NCBI GenBank assembly: GCA_015478945.1
Contig: JABUQX010103747.1
Coordinates: forward strand, 1-50,000
Length of the DNA stretch: 50,000 nucleotides
Direction: 5' to 3'
Origin: Trachelipus rathkii
Lineage: Eukaryota > Arthropoda > Malacostraca > Isopoda > Trachelipodidae
Shown here: positions 11,641 to 23,610 of the stretch, piece after piece
Layout of the letters: each line of letters opens with the position of its first letter
How positions within the stretch are numbered: the first letter of the stretch is position 1
Notes under the pieces: model-generated
Told to the model about the DNA's origin: nothing
What the model saw: the letters and a program-made list of their open reading frames with translations, nothing else
The model's database searches: none
Position numbers and translations under genes: made by a program

Positions 11641-14500
11641 AGAACATATTTATAATATATATAACTGCCTTTTACCTTGAGATTTGTAAAAGAGATATGT
11701 TTGGAAAAGTGGGGGGATAAAATTGAAAGTTTTGTTATGTCGCATAGAAATACTTTTACCCTTTGATAAGTAGGGGAATTTTTTGTGAGTTAGCAAATTA
11801 TTTGTCATACGTGGGGGTGTGCCTAGGTCTATGGGTATTGTAAATATTATATTCTTAAGATACAGGTTATCGATGTGTTAGGCTTTATATATAGAGATAG
11901 AAAAACTTTATTCAGTATATATAAAGAACCTTATTTTTTATGCTATGTTTAATACCAAATTGATACTCAAATATGAGCTTGAATCTATAGATCATTAAAA
12001 TTTCATGGAAGGGTGGGTTGGGGAAGGAAGAGCGCTGGAAACGATAATTTGAATTAATGGTTTTACCATTGATGTACCTCCCAGAAAATTCAAAAGATAA
12101 AAAAATTTCAAGAATGTTTGGCTATTGATATTTTATTCACAAGAACTTATTTTTTAAGGCCTATGTTTGGATTACAACTTTGGTTATTTTTTATGTTTGT
12201 TATTTTGTTAAAACTTTTATGTTGTATGGGCCAAATTATTAAAAGTATAGGAGATATGAATATTTAGGTAAAGAGTATGATGAAAAAGTTGGCACTATAT
12301 ACGATGTTAAATAGTAAAATTATCATTTTATATGTTAGAGATATGTGTGAAAAAGGTCTGAATAGGTATAACGTTTTGTAAAAACGGAAGTGGTTTAGTT
12401 ACTTTACTGGTTGTTAAATTTGCCGGGAAGTTTGGTTTAATGTTAAGATAAGGTTTATTTCATACGTAAGGGTTGTTAGGAAAATCTGGGTTCGTTGGTA
12501 CCATTCTTATTTTCTTAAGTTCAGGGTTTATGCTATGTAGCTTTTATTAATGAAAAAACGTTTTGTAACGTTTAGCAATATATTTCGATTTTGGTTGGTA
12601 TATAAAGAAACTTATTTTTATGGGGTGTTATGTTTTTTTATCCACAAAATGATACTGCGAAAATGTGAGCGTGAAATCAATAGAATCAATTAGATCAAAA
12701 AGGTTCATGGTGGGGGTGGGGAGGGGAGGGGGGGGAGGGGTTCGATTGGGTTTTGATTTTAACCTGATTTTAACTTGATTAACTGCTTTTTAAAAAATTC
12801 AGTTAAACCATACTACACTTTATTAATATTTTTATTCAAAACTTATTTTTTATGTTATTTTTGTTAAAACTAAAAAAATAAATTGTTATTGATCGAATAT
12901 TTGCACTCCGGTAAATGATAATATAGACCAAAGATTATGATAAATTTTTGTTTATATATTACTGTATAAAATGTAAATTAATGTATGACAGAATCAGCAG
13001 AAATATTGGACCTTTTGAAAAAGTATGAATAGGTTGACCGTTTTGCAATGCATTGTTTAAGTTACTCATTTAACAGGTATTAAGTGTGAAACTGTTGTTT
13101 AATATTAAGCACCAGTTTAATTCGTGGTGTAAGTTGGTGGTTTAAGTTTGTCGGTTGCAAACATTATTTTCTAGTAGTTCAGGTAATGCTATGTTAGCTT
13201 ATTATATGTGAAACATTGTTATGATAAGCATATGATGCGGTAGTTAGTATATAAGAACGTCATTTTTGGTGGCTATATTTAAAACCGAAAAATGATACTG
13301 CGAAAGTGTGACTGAATCAAATAGATTTCAATAGATCAACAGGTCATTAGGGCAAGGGGGGTGGGTAGGGAGGGATTGCGATGGGTTGATGGTTGATGGT
13401 TTTGATTTGAATTGATTTTACGGCCTTAAATGGGCGAGTAACTTATACAATTTACTACTAATGATATTTTATTTCCATAACTTTATATTTATGTTATGTT
13501 TGGATAAAACTTTGTTATGTTTGCAGTTGTTCGTTGGTCTGTGATCTGTATGATAATTTGACAAGGTTACGGTAAACCTTTTGTAGGAAAATATTACCAT
13601 GTTAATGTAAAATTAACATTGATATGTTAGAGATAATGAATTGACAAAGTAATGAATAGGTTTACGTTTTTTGGTAAGAACTATGATTAGTTTTTTCTAT
13701 TACTGTTATTTAAAATGGGTGGAACTTTGTTAATTTTTATTTCCGTTTTATTCTAGAGATCTCAGAAGTGTAGCGTTTTGTGTTTTACCATTTATATTCT
13801 TAGACCCGGTGAAATGCCTCATGTGTAGCTTTTTATTAATGTGAAAAACTTTGATTACATTAGCATATATTCCCCTGGTTAAATAAATAAAAGAACTCGT
13901 TTTTTATTGTGATGTTTACCCAAGAAATGATACCTCCGAAATGATGACCGTGAATCAAATAGTAATGGCTAATGCTTTCTAATGATAGCTGTATTTTTTT
14001 TTGGGGTCTGGTTGTATAATATTTGTTAAGTATGTTATATTCATAGTTTAATAGCTTTACACAGGATAAAACTTTACTATGTTTGTATTTATCCGTTACG
14101 GTATTAATGGTAACTTGGGTAAGGTTTATGGGTGGAACGTTTTGTTGAATATACCATGGTAATGTAATAAATTAAACCCACATGAGAGAGAGATAAATAA
14201 TTAAGAGATATGCTTGACAAATTGGTGGGTGAATAGGTTACGTTTTTGTTATGCTTGTTAGTTACTTTTTTACTGTTGTTAAGTGTGGAAAACCTATTGT
14301 TTAATTTTATCCGTTTTAATTCGGGTTTGAAAATGTGTTAGGTTTTGTAAGTTTGCACAATTATATTCTTTAGACGATTGATGCTATGTTACATTATTAA
14401 TGTGAAAACTCTGTTACGTTAGTATGCATTACTGACAGTTGTATAAAAAAAAAAAATATGTTTTTTATGAAATGTTTAATGTTTATCCAAAATGATACAC
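11640..14500 (+). repeat. Long tandem repeat, about 5 units of roughly 640 bp
   Basis: A block containing a GATAC-type anchor followed by CGAAA.TG..C and (G)AATCAATAGATCA recurs at about 11962, 12651, 13294, 13929 and 14493. The spacings are 689, 643, 635 and 564 bp. Each unit also repeats, in order, a G-rich patch, an AACTTATTTTTTATG-like segment, GATATGTTAGAGAT, a GAATAGGTTTACG-like segment, and ATGCTATGT..CTTTTATTAATG. Units differ by many small indels. It is non-coding and satellite-like. Unit edges are approximate. Confidence 0.8.
12710..12740 (+). other. G-run cluster able to form a G-quadruplex
   Basis: Five G runs of four or more (GGGGG, GGGG, GGGG, GGGGGGGG, GGGG) are separated by single T or A bases, which satisfies the usual four-run quadruplex pattern with one-base loops. 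Weaker versions lie at the same place in neighbouring repeat units: 12010-12030, 13349-13375 and around 14570-14590. Confidence 0.75.
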
Positions 14501-15345
14501 CAAAATTGACTTGGAATCAAATAGATTCAATAGATCCGGGAAAAAATAGATCATACGATGAAATAGGAGACCGGGGAGGAGAGAAAAGGTTGGATGGTTT
14601 GATTTACTGGATTTAAACTGCTTTAGGGTTATGTAAAAACATTTGACACAATATTTACTTAATAATGATGACTTGGAAATCAATAGAATAAATAGATCAA
14701 AAAGATATATCAAAAATAGATTCAATAGATCACGGATTGGACAGCGGGATGTTTGGATTTTTGTTATTTGATTATGGATTTACTGGTTTTAATATATGGT
14801 AAAACATGAACAATTTTCCTAAAAAAATATGACTTGAATCAATTAGATCCGAATTAGATCAAATAGAATTACAGAAGGGATGGGAGGGGAGACAATTTGG
14901 ATTAAATGAGATTTACTGATTATACTGCTTTAGGGTATGTACAAACACAACAAATTTTACTAAAAAATATGACTTGAATCAATAGATCAATAGATCAATA
15001 GATCACGGATGGACAGGAGGAGTGGTTTGGATGGTGGTTTGAATTACTGATTTACTAAAGTTTTAGTGTATGTAAAGCATGACAAATTTTAGTTAAAAAT
15101 ATGACTTGAATCAATAGTTCAATAGTCAATAGATCAATAGATCACGAAAGGGGTGGTGAGAGCAGTTTGATTTACTGGAAATATTACTGCTTTAAGGGTA
15201 TGTAAAACATGACAATTTTTAGTAAAAAAATGACTTAAAATCAATAGGATCAATAGATCAATAGATACAGAAGGGTGGGTGGAGGACAGGACATTTATGA
15301 TTTACTGTTTACTGATTTTACTGCTTTAGGGCATGTAAAATCGGA
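14490..15345 (+). repeat. Short tandem repeat, about 6 units of 130-165 bp
   Basis: The anchor ATGACTTGAATCAATAGATC, in variant forms, recurs at about 14506, 14669, 14831, 14971, 15103 and 15232. Spacing shrinks from about 164 to 130 bp. Each unit continues with a G-rich patch, GATTTACTG, ACTGCTTTAGGGTATGTAAA and ACAATTTTAGTAAA. The same elements in the same order make up part of the 640-bp unit to the left. The short unit is therefore a sub-segment of the long unit that has amplified by itself. Confidence 0.82.
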
Positions 15346-15509
15346 TTTTTGTAAGTTATAAAAACAAAAAGAGAGCAAATTTATTTCTTGAATTTATTTA
15401 TATAAATATTTCACTTATTATATTTATTTAAATTATCTTTTCAAGTTTTTCTTTGGGCTGGGTTTCTGGAAAACCATCAATTAAATTCGAAATTCTACAG
15501 TCTCAGAAT

Positions 15510-15510
<1 letters not shown>

Positions 15511-15549
<39 letters not shown>

Positions 15550-15587
15550 TATATATATATATTATAATATATATATTATATATATAT

Positions 15588-15629
<42 letters not shown>

Positions 15630-15685
15630 ATAATTAATATATATATATATATATATATAATATATATATAATATATATATATATA
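15511..15685. repeat. (AT)n microsatellite next to the axis
   Basis: About 175 bp of almost pure AT/TA with a few AATAAT breaks. It lies on the left side of the palindrome axis only. The mirror position on the right (about 15990-16200) holds much less regular AT text. An open frame of about 70 codons of Ile and Tyr through it is only the repeat translated. Confidence 0.93.
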
Positions 15686-16380
15686 AGGACAAGGAATAAA
15701 AAAAATGTCGTATAGAAATGGAAAGAGAGGATCTTTAATTTTCGGGATCAGAGGAAGGAAAGAGTTGGAGAAGGACGTCCTGAGTTTATAGGAGTCAGGT
15801 CAGTAACAAAAACAATTGGTGGTTATTAAACGACCGAATGTTTCTTTTAAAAAATACAGCAAGGCATCTATATCACGGTGACTAGGACAGCATAGGTGCG
15901 CGTGCTGTATAAAAAACATTCGCTATAGCCTACACAAAATCTAGGTCGATAGTAAGACACGAGATAGTACTTAATATTATATGTGAGAGATATTAACACT
16001 ATCGACTTCCTATTATATATAACTATATATTATACATAGTATAACTTATCACTACTTATCATAACATATGAACTACTCTATTATATAACACTAATATTCA
16101 CTACACCTATGAGACTCCCGATAATAATAGACTACCTATTTCTATCACCATCAATACTATCTTATATAGCATTTATTTGACCATTTAATATAATACTTAT
16201 ATAAGGTAGGGCCCCTATATCGTGAGGGGGGAGGTTAGGTAGGTGGCTTTATTCTCCGACAGAGACAATCCGTAGATTCGCCCTGTACGATCTTGACAAT
16301 CCAATCATATTCTGCAAAGATGACGGTGGTTCAAGGAAACCATGCAAGAGGAAAAATAATTACACAAGAATATTAAACAA
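15686..16380. other. Turning point (axis) of the inverted duplication
   Basis: Sequence between the last clear left-arm match (about 15420-15480) and the first clear right-arm match (about 16320-16395). Part of it (15690-15900) has normal complexity. From about 15940 to 16200 it becomes low-complexity TA/ACT text. A weak match, GGTTTCTGGAAAACCATCA (15460-15480) against the complement of about 16320-16345, suggests the arms may reach closer to the axis than the clear anchors. No gene is seen. Confidence 0.5.
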
Positions 16381-16569
16381 ATAAAATTTTATAAAAAATA
16401 AAATATAAATATTAAAATAATTCACATAAAAAAATATATTTCTTAGTTTATTGTATTAACCTTTATACAATTTTTACGGGATTTATTACTCAATGCCCTA
16501 AAGCAGTAAATCAGTACAAATCAAAGTTAAAAATCATAACACTGTCATCCGTCTACAGCATTAACAAGA

Positions 16570-17200
16570 ATCTCATGACATCTATTCAGATTTAGACACG
16601 ACTAGTATTATATTCTACACACGAAAAGTAAGCGTACCATGATTTAGTACCACATACACTACAAGGCAGTCAATCTAGCTGATTTAAGACAAAACTTGCT
16701 TCTTCTAACACCACTAAATCGGGTTCATTCTTTTTGATCCTATTCGCATCTAATATGGAATACTAATTGAATTTCAAGGTCATATTACTGATTCATTACT
16801 AATAATTGTCATTTTCCAGACATAACTCACGCACAATCAGCTAATAATCAAGTAACTTCAAAACCACTCTAATTTCCCCCAGCCTTACCTCACCGCTTAC
16901 ACTGTCCAATTTTCGATTTTAGGAGCAGCGTCCCGTCTCGGGGCTATTTATGGGATCCTAGTTGATCTATGATTCAGGTCGATATTATAATTACGTACGC
17001 AGGGGTAGAAATTAGTCCATGATTATTTTCTTCGTATACGATGCATACGCAATCTAAAAGCTAAACTGAGTTAACTACCAGAATAAATCCAACTGGGCCA
17101 CCTCTAGCGCACCGCCATACCCTTTCTTATCTATCCAATTTTAATTGGATCTCTTCGGATATCTAACGAATTCAAGTTATTTATTACCTTTGAAGTTAAA
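16570..17200 (-). repeat. Inverted copy of the short tandem repeat, right arm
   Basis: On the minus strand the GACTTGAATCA-type anchor recurs at about 16581, 16775, 16971 and 17170, a spacing near 195 bp. The clearest copy reads GACCTGAATCATAGATCAAC. Spacing is larger and copies are more degraded than in the left arm (14490-15345). Confidence 0.6.
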
Positions 17201-20200
17201 AAGTTAGGTAGGTCCAGTTTTATCCAATGATACATTATAAAGATAATCAGTAAAAATCAAATAAGACAATGCAAGAGCACCATAGTGCCCCCATCGTGCC
17301 ATATGCCGGTCAGGTCTACCTATTCTAATAGAATCGTATGATTATGATAATTTATATATTAAGGATCTCTTTATATATCTATTAATTTTAAGGTTTAATT
17401 ATTTTTATTTGATTTAAATAAAATTTAGTCACACTTATTACTATCTCATACTAAGAATTAACTAATCATATAATAACAATTCATATACAACCTTCTCTTC
17501 ATCCCAGGTCATACACAATATGATATTACTGGCATCTAATTTGGTTATTTTATCAATTTTAATTGTGGTATTCACCAAAGTAAACAAATTTTTTATACAC
17601 CTGATCATTGAATTTAGACTACAATTTTCACCATATAATAACAATATTCATCATCTTTAATAATATATTCACTACAAACTAACATTCAACCTATACTTAT
17701 AAAATTAACAAATTTACTAACACATAAATTAACTAACATATGCTACAAAATTACTATTCACACTTTAAAATTCTAAATATAATTTTTATAAACAGCAGAC
17801 CATAACATAAGACAACATTATACATAAACATTAAACCACAATAAAATACATACATAAATAACAACATATTAGTTTTTATCTCTTAAAGTGATAAAGAGAT
17901 ATGGAGAGAAAGACCTAACAAATGTAATACAACAAGAGAGACGAAAAGAAAGAAAACTGATAATGAAGTAAGTTAAGATGTGACATTGGGTAGATTTATT
18001 GATTCAACTTCACTAGATATTATTATAGTATCAAATTTCTTTTAACATGATTCACAAAAACTAGTGTATTTATTGATATTGAAGATTAATAAATATGAGA
18101 TTATACATAGTATATATAACATGATTATATTGTACCCATTCTAAACAACGAGTACGAATAGTATAGAATTAGCATAATATATATATCAGGTATAATAAAA
18201 CATACATAATTAGCATACACATTAATAATATTCACCAACATAATTAAAGCCATCACGGGTAAGTGTAGTGGGAACACATTTCGAGAACACTATTCTGAAT
18301 GGACGGTAAAGCGATTGGACCTATACACCAATACTACGAATTGAGACTATCAAAAATGCGTAAGCTAGCACCAATGACTATATTTCCTATGAGCACTCTC
18401 AACACACTAGATATCTTATGGAGAAGCATGGGTATTCACATCATGGGTAACCTATACATACAAAGTTTAACTAATCTCTTTGGATATGGCTTGATATGCT
18501 AACAAATAGTTTGAACTAGCACTTCAAGCGATATACAAGTTTTCCTCAATATAATTCAACAAAAACAGATATTTTAGGAATTAGAGAGATATAAAGATTA
18601 AAAAAATAATAAGAGAGGGGATAAGTTTCTAGATAGGTTTTAAAATGCACAATTAGCATCCATACGAAAGAAATGTGCATAAGCATCTAAACCCCATACC
18701 TCAAAGACTGGATGAGGCAACCTACTACTCACTATTCTATTAATAAATACTATACCTTTATTACATGTCAAATTATTTAATTATCTATAGCTGAACTGGA
18801 CATTGATTCTCAAGGTATTCGGTGGTATCACTTGCGTCACCGAAATCACTTGCTGCAGATCTTCAAATATCAACACTTCTCAATTTATTATAATACCATT
18901 GCGTCAGAGAATATATGCTATCATAACAATGTTTTCACATTAATAAAGCTAACTAAGAATATAATATTATCATACTGAATATAATAAGTAAAATATAGTG
19001 TGACAATATACGATCAAACTAACAACAACTTATACACACGAATAAATACTGTATATAATTATATTAAATCAAAAGTTCTCACCACTACTTAATAACCTGT
19101 AAATATAATACTATAAAATTAGTCAATGCTAAATAACGTAAACCTATTCATAACTTTTTTCTCAAAGAGGCCATATATCATGTAACTAATATTTAGTCTG
19201 TATTATTATTAGAATTCTTTATCAATAGCAAGAATGTATGTTAGATATGAACTTACAAATTTGGTATCATATGAAATCTTTGTACTTAACAATTTTATAT
19301 AATATAAAAGAACTAAAATATTACTGTCGAGCAAACAACTACATAATAGCATTAATTAAAAATCGCACAAGTTTATACATAATCTATCCCAAATAGACAA
19401 TTATTGATGTTTTGTTTCTGACTTCTGAGTGAGAGAGGTCTAATAGCAATACACTTATTAGAGAGCCTCATATATTATAAGGGTTGGTATTTTATGTTCT
19501 TCTATGATCTAGAATATTGGAGGTTGCTTTTAAGTGACACACGAATCGCATCTCGTCATCCACACCAGCCCTGACACACCTACATGAACCTTTGTTCGAT
19601 TTTTTTCAATTATGTGTTCTACTGTTGAACTGCGTTTTTACTAATCATCAGGGAGTGTGAATCCATGGCAAATTTCCCTGTACTAAAGGGTAATATGGGA
19701 AGAGAACGGAGATCCGAAGCTAATTCTCTAGCAATCATAAAAAGGTTTGTGCTATAGAGAGTTTTTGAACTTCTAGCAAAGCAATATTTTCTAAAATATT
19801 TAGTAATTTAAAAAGTAATTAAGTAATATATTATCCTTGATCTATACTATTTTAATTTCAACCATTTCAGGCCTCCCAACTCCCTCACACCAATCTCTCT
19901 CACACACACACACCTTCTGCCTGGCTCACCTGAAGAACATTACACTAAAAATGAATAACTCAATATTGTTTCTAAGAACCTACGGCACAAATAACATGAA
20001 TTCAAGAATTATACTATGAGATACCACATCGTAACAGACCTTACACCTATTACATACATACTTGCTTATACTATCATAACAACCTGGGCAAGTTGAAGCT
20101 ACGACTTGAGATCTCACCCTAACTAGGGCGGTGTCAGACAGAGCAAGAATAGTACCTATCGTGTTGGAGACGTTTCTTTGCGAGAAATACGCGTATCTAA

Positions 20201-20980
20201 ACATATCAATGTATATTATTATAACACATATTTAAATGTCACTAGAGAGAAAAATAATATGCTTTGTTAATAATGAAATTAACTATTCATTCGAAAGATG
20301 AACTCTACTATCTAGTTTGATCCTAAATATATTTCTTATATCCAAAAGTTAAACTAGCTTAATAAAATAAAAAATAATATGATCACTATACATAATGATT
20401 CATACCGATACCAAACATAGACATACATAAACAACATAATTTAACTTATATTTATCCACTGTTACATATTATATTCTGAGTATAATATAATTATAATAAT
20501 GTAATTTTATTTTACCTGGGATTTTTATAAGCCAGTATAATCATAAATAGTAAAATGCAATATACTCAACGGGTTCAAGGAGCTCTACCTCACCTACCGC
20601 CCTAGTTAATCATTTTTAATTTAGGATCTATAGATTATAAGTATATATGAGTATAATTTGGTATATAAATACATAGCTATAAAAATTAATGTTATTATTA
20701 TATATTACTATTATGTGAGAATAAAGTTTTATTCACACTACTAATAAAGTTAAACATACATCATTAACCTGAAACTAAGAATATTAAATTATAACATACG
20801 TTAAGACTATGAAACTACTATACTAACGTAATGAATAATTATTTATACTAATAACTATAGTATTCATAATAATAAATTTACCTAATATTATAAATGGTAG
20901 TAGCTATGACATAAACTCAATTTAATCCATTTTCCAACATATCAAACGTTAAAGCAGTATTTTAAAAAAAATCCCTTACA
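17201..20980 (-). repeat. Degraded right-arm counterpart of the long tandem repeat
   Basis: By position between firm anchors at 16489-16550 and 20985-21170, this A/C-rich stretch must correspond to the 11640-14500 array read on the minus strand. I can pick out only scattered similarity, so unit boundaries cannot be given. A 67-codon frame at 18299-18502 and others here resemble no known protein. Confidence 0.4.
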
Positions 20981-21896
20981 AATTATAACTATCAGATACG
21001 ACATCTTGAACTATGAATTGAATTGTCGCTACCTCATCAAGTGTACTCATAATCGAATATAACATATTTTAACTATGAATAACACGTTAACATTAGCAAA
21101 ATTCTGGGGCAAACTCTAGCATTGCTCAGCAAAAAACTAACATATGCCCACGTTTTTCTAACAATATCATCGTCAAGTTAACACAGCAATTCTTACGAAA
21201 CATATCCATTTCTCTAACCAAGAGTGTTCATTTCAACAGTGTCATAGTAATATTTAAACAAAGTAACAGAAATGAAACATAGCTAACAATGTCTAGACAC
21301 ATGCAATGGATGAAACATACAATTAGAACTAAGAACTACACCGAATAATACTAACATTTGGAGCTATGAATAAGTTCTCAACAACCCTGGAACAACAAAA
21401 CAGCAAAACTCAACTATCACTTTTCAATTCAATCATCAGTAGTAAAGCGTATTACTACAAAATTCCTTAGCAAAGTTTCCAAATTATCAAAGATAATATG
21501 AACTATGGATTGATCTAATCACATTTTATAAGAGATATATATAATTGCTTCATCCAAATCTAATTGACAGGATAAAAACATAAATGCAATTGAACAAAAA
21601 ATAACATAACTACTAGAATAAACAGTTTCATTAACAAAGTCTTTACTTATCAAAGGTAAGTAACTAAATTGACCATAAAACTTAACCTATCCAACTTCGA
21701 AACATTAAGCAATAACCTTTTGGTTCGTTAAAGCTTCAAACGATTAGACTTATAATTAGATATTTCATGTTTTTAACAAAAAACTTTCAAGAGAAATGCG
21801 ATCACATCATCAAAATTTGCTCTCTGACTTATATAAAACAAGAAACAAATTTTCAACCCCAAAATAAATCACCCCAGAGAGATACGTGAAGCCCCA
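20981..21896 (-). repeat. Right-arm copy of the single-copy segment
   Basis: The reverse complement matches 10540-11620 in order, with long clear runs at 20985-21035, 21045-21170 and 21640-21800. Differences are mostly one- to three-base indels. No gene is present on either strand. Confidence 0.85.
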
Positions 21897-22030
21897 TTTC
21901 GGGGTACCCCGAAAGGGGGTGTAAGCGGTAAGGCTAGCCCTTATGTAACCGCTTATGTAACCTCTGGGGGTTCCCATAGACACCCCTCATCGAACTTGAA
22001 ATAAACCAATCATATTCGAGATCTATGGGA
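21895..22030 (-). promoter_or_regulatory. Inverted copy of the structured 3' flank
   Basis: The reverse complement of 10411-10535 is found here, including the same perfect 18-bp palindrome TTTCGGGGTACCCCGAAA (21897-21914) and the same AAGCGGT/ACCGCTT stem with its TTATGTAACC direct repeats. This is one of the best preserved pieces of the right arm, though the loop between AAGGGC and GCCCTT differs by several bases from the left copy. Confidence 0.8.
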
Positions 22031-22109
22031 TCGATAACATATATAAGATATCAAATATGTTTATTACTATCTTTTTTCTGACTCCAATTTGTTAGGATAG
22101 AATCCTGTC

Positions 22110-22262
22110 AAAGTAGGTTGCTCCTTCAGAAAAATCTTTCCAGACAATCCAGGTCTATCAAAATAGACCGTCTTTTCAACATTCCTTCCATCGTTCTCAC
22201 CATCGACGGTTATGATTTTTATCCAATAAATCCTTCCATCTATTCATTGGTCTTCCAAAATC
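22110..22262 (-). pseudogene. Inverted fragment of the reverse transcriptase C-terminus
   Basis: The minus strand repeats the last about 150 bp of the left-arm pseudogene: the GGAAGACCAA.GAATAGATGGAAGGAT region that encodes GRPRxRW there, then GAAAAGACGG and GACCTGGATTGTCTGGAAAG ahead of the stop. Multiple indels break the frame. No long open frame survives. Its position mirrors 10190-10310 exactly in order, so it is the duplicate of that pseudogene end and probably not an independent insertion. Confidence 0.8.
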
Positions 22263-23534
22263 TGAAATATAGAGAATCATGAAAAAACTTTGTAACTAAC
22301 AATAGTGGTGTACTATAGATGACACTTCATCCTTAAAGTAATTACCACGCTTCACTTCTGGTGTACATTATTACTCCAATCTACCATTCCTTACTCAATA
22401 TTCTGGCGCGGCTGCGGGTCAGTGTAGAACTGCGGTCTCTTATGTTTGGATTATCTCTCTGAGCAATAAATTCATTGTCTTTCTTAGGTTAGCTCTAGTT
22501 ACCTCATCCTTCACTAATTAATTACTCTACTTATAACTTAAAACTTAGTGTCTCACTCACATCTTCACTCTACTATTGTATCAGCAGACGATTTTAATCT
22601 ACTTAATACCTAATTACCATTCATTATCTAAACATATATCCTACACACAACTCCTTCTATTTCGGAGTATCTTGTAATGTAAACATAAATTAATTCTGAG
22701 CTATAATAGTTACCCTCTAATCCACTTTATACCCTGCATTAACCAAATCCTTTCAACACAACATTCCCAAAATCAAACCCAATATAAATTGATCACATGT
22801 ATCAATTTGTGATATGCATATGTTGTGTTCGTTTATAAGTATATTTGAGTGAGAGGTAATAAGAGTATGTAAAGAATTCAATAAAACCATAAAGTAAACA
22901 TTTCTAATTACTACCACACTAAATTTTCTAATGATATTAGCTGAACTTCGAAATTGGGTGGGTGTTAACATACGACAATCACTAGAATCATATTTATTAT
23001 GATATGGTCTCTTCTATAAATACACATTCACATCACACTAATATATGGAATCTACCAGAATTCACATTTCTACTTATGAATATTACTACACATACGGAAT
23101 CAATGACTGCACGTGAACGAAAATAATTTGAACACGTTTGCTTCTTTAGAGAGTATATATCTATGTAAATAATACTCTTAACTATGTGAAAAGTAAAAAG
23201 AAGAGAGAGAAATACAGGTTATTAACCGAACGGAAAGTTAACGACAATTTCGAAGTTACAATCAGGTTTTCTAGCATATTTTGAGATTATTCATCTGTCT
23301 CGATATTAATATTATTAGTTATATACTATATATATATTATAAATATATTATACTAGAGTATTTTATTTTTCAGTTTTATATTATATTATATTATTCCCAC
23401 CATTATCTATATATTCATTCCAAGATAATTCAATACGTATAATCATAGTGATTTAGTCATGTGTATGTCTATATTATAGTCACAATATAAAATGATGTAT
23501 TTTCTATACTATACCTCTACTTACTATATCATAT
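22263..23534. other. Poorly matching right-arm interval
   Basis: This should mirror 9546-10190 (about 640 bp) but is about 1270 bp long, and I find no clear match to the reverse transcriptase text there. A GC-containing patch at about 22395-22440 is not identified. No gene is supported. It may be sequence of very low accuracy, or a real insertion between the two matching blocks. Confidence 0.4.
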
Positions 23535-23610
23535 TATATATAACATATCCTCTTCAAGTAAAATTGTACTAAGTAATATAAACTGCAAAACAAAGTAAGG
23601 GGACAGCAAC
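23535..23610 (-). pseudogene. Inverted fragment of the reverse transcriptase core
   Basis: On the minus strand the text GTTGCTGTCCCCTTACTTTG and, further on, ACTTGAAGAGGATAT match 9485-9545 of the left arm, where VRQGSVLSPL is encoded. This is the outermost firm anchor of the inverted duplication. Beyond it (above 23610) the similarity to 9270-9470 is not clear. Confidence 0.7.

Larger units (their letters stand above)
9470..23610. repeat. Large inverted duplication (palindrome), axis near 16 kb
   Basis: Reading the minus strand from about 23610 down to 16390 repeats the plus strand from about 9470 to 15420 in the same order. Matched anchors are: 9475-9545 with 23535-23610 (reverse transcriptase core); 10262-10410 with 22025-22170; 10411-10535 with 21895-22025; 10620-10760 with 21640-21800; 11423-11550 with 21045-21170; 11570-11620 with 20985-21035; and 15281-15336 with 16489-16550. 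Matching stretches are near-identical apart from many small indels. Coordinate sums drift from about 33085 to 31825, so the arms differ in length. It is either a genomic palindrome or a fold-back artefact. Confidence 0.88.

Noticed and set aside
15453..15671. 72-codon Ile/Tyr-rich frame
   Set aside because: Mostly the (AT)n microsatellite translated.
18299..18502. 67-codon frame with ordinary amino-acid mix
   Set aside because: Lies in the degraded right arm opposite non-coding tandem repeats. No counterpart in the left arm and no family resemblance.
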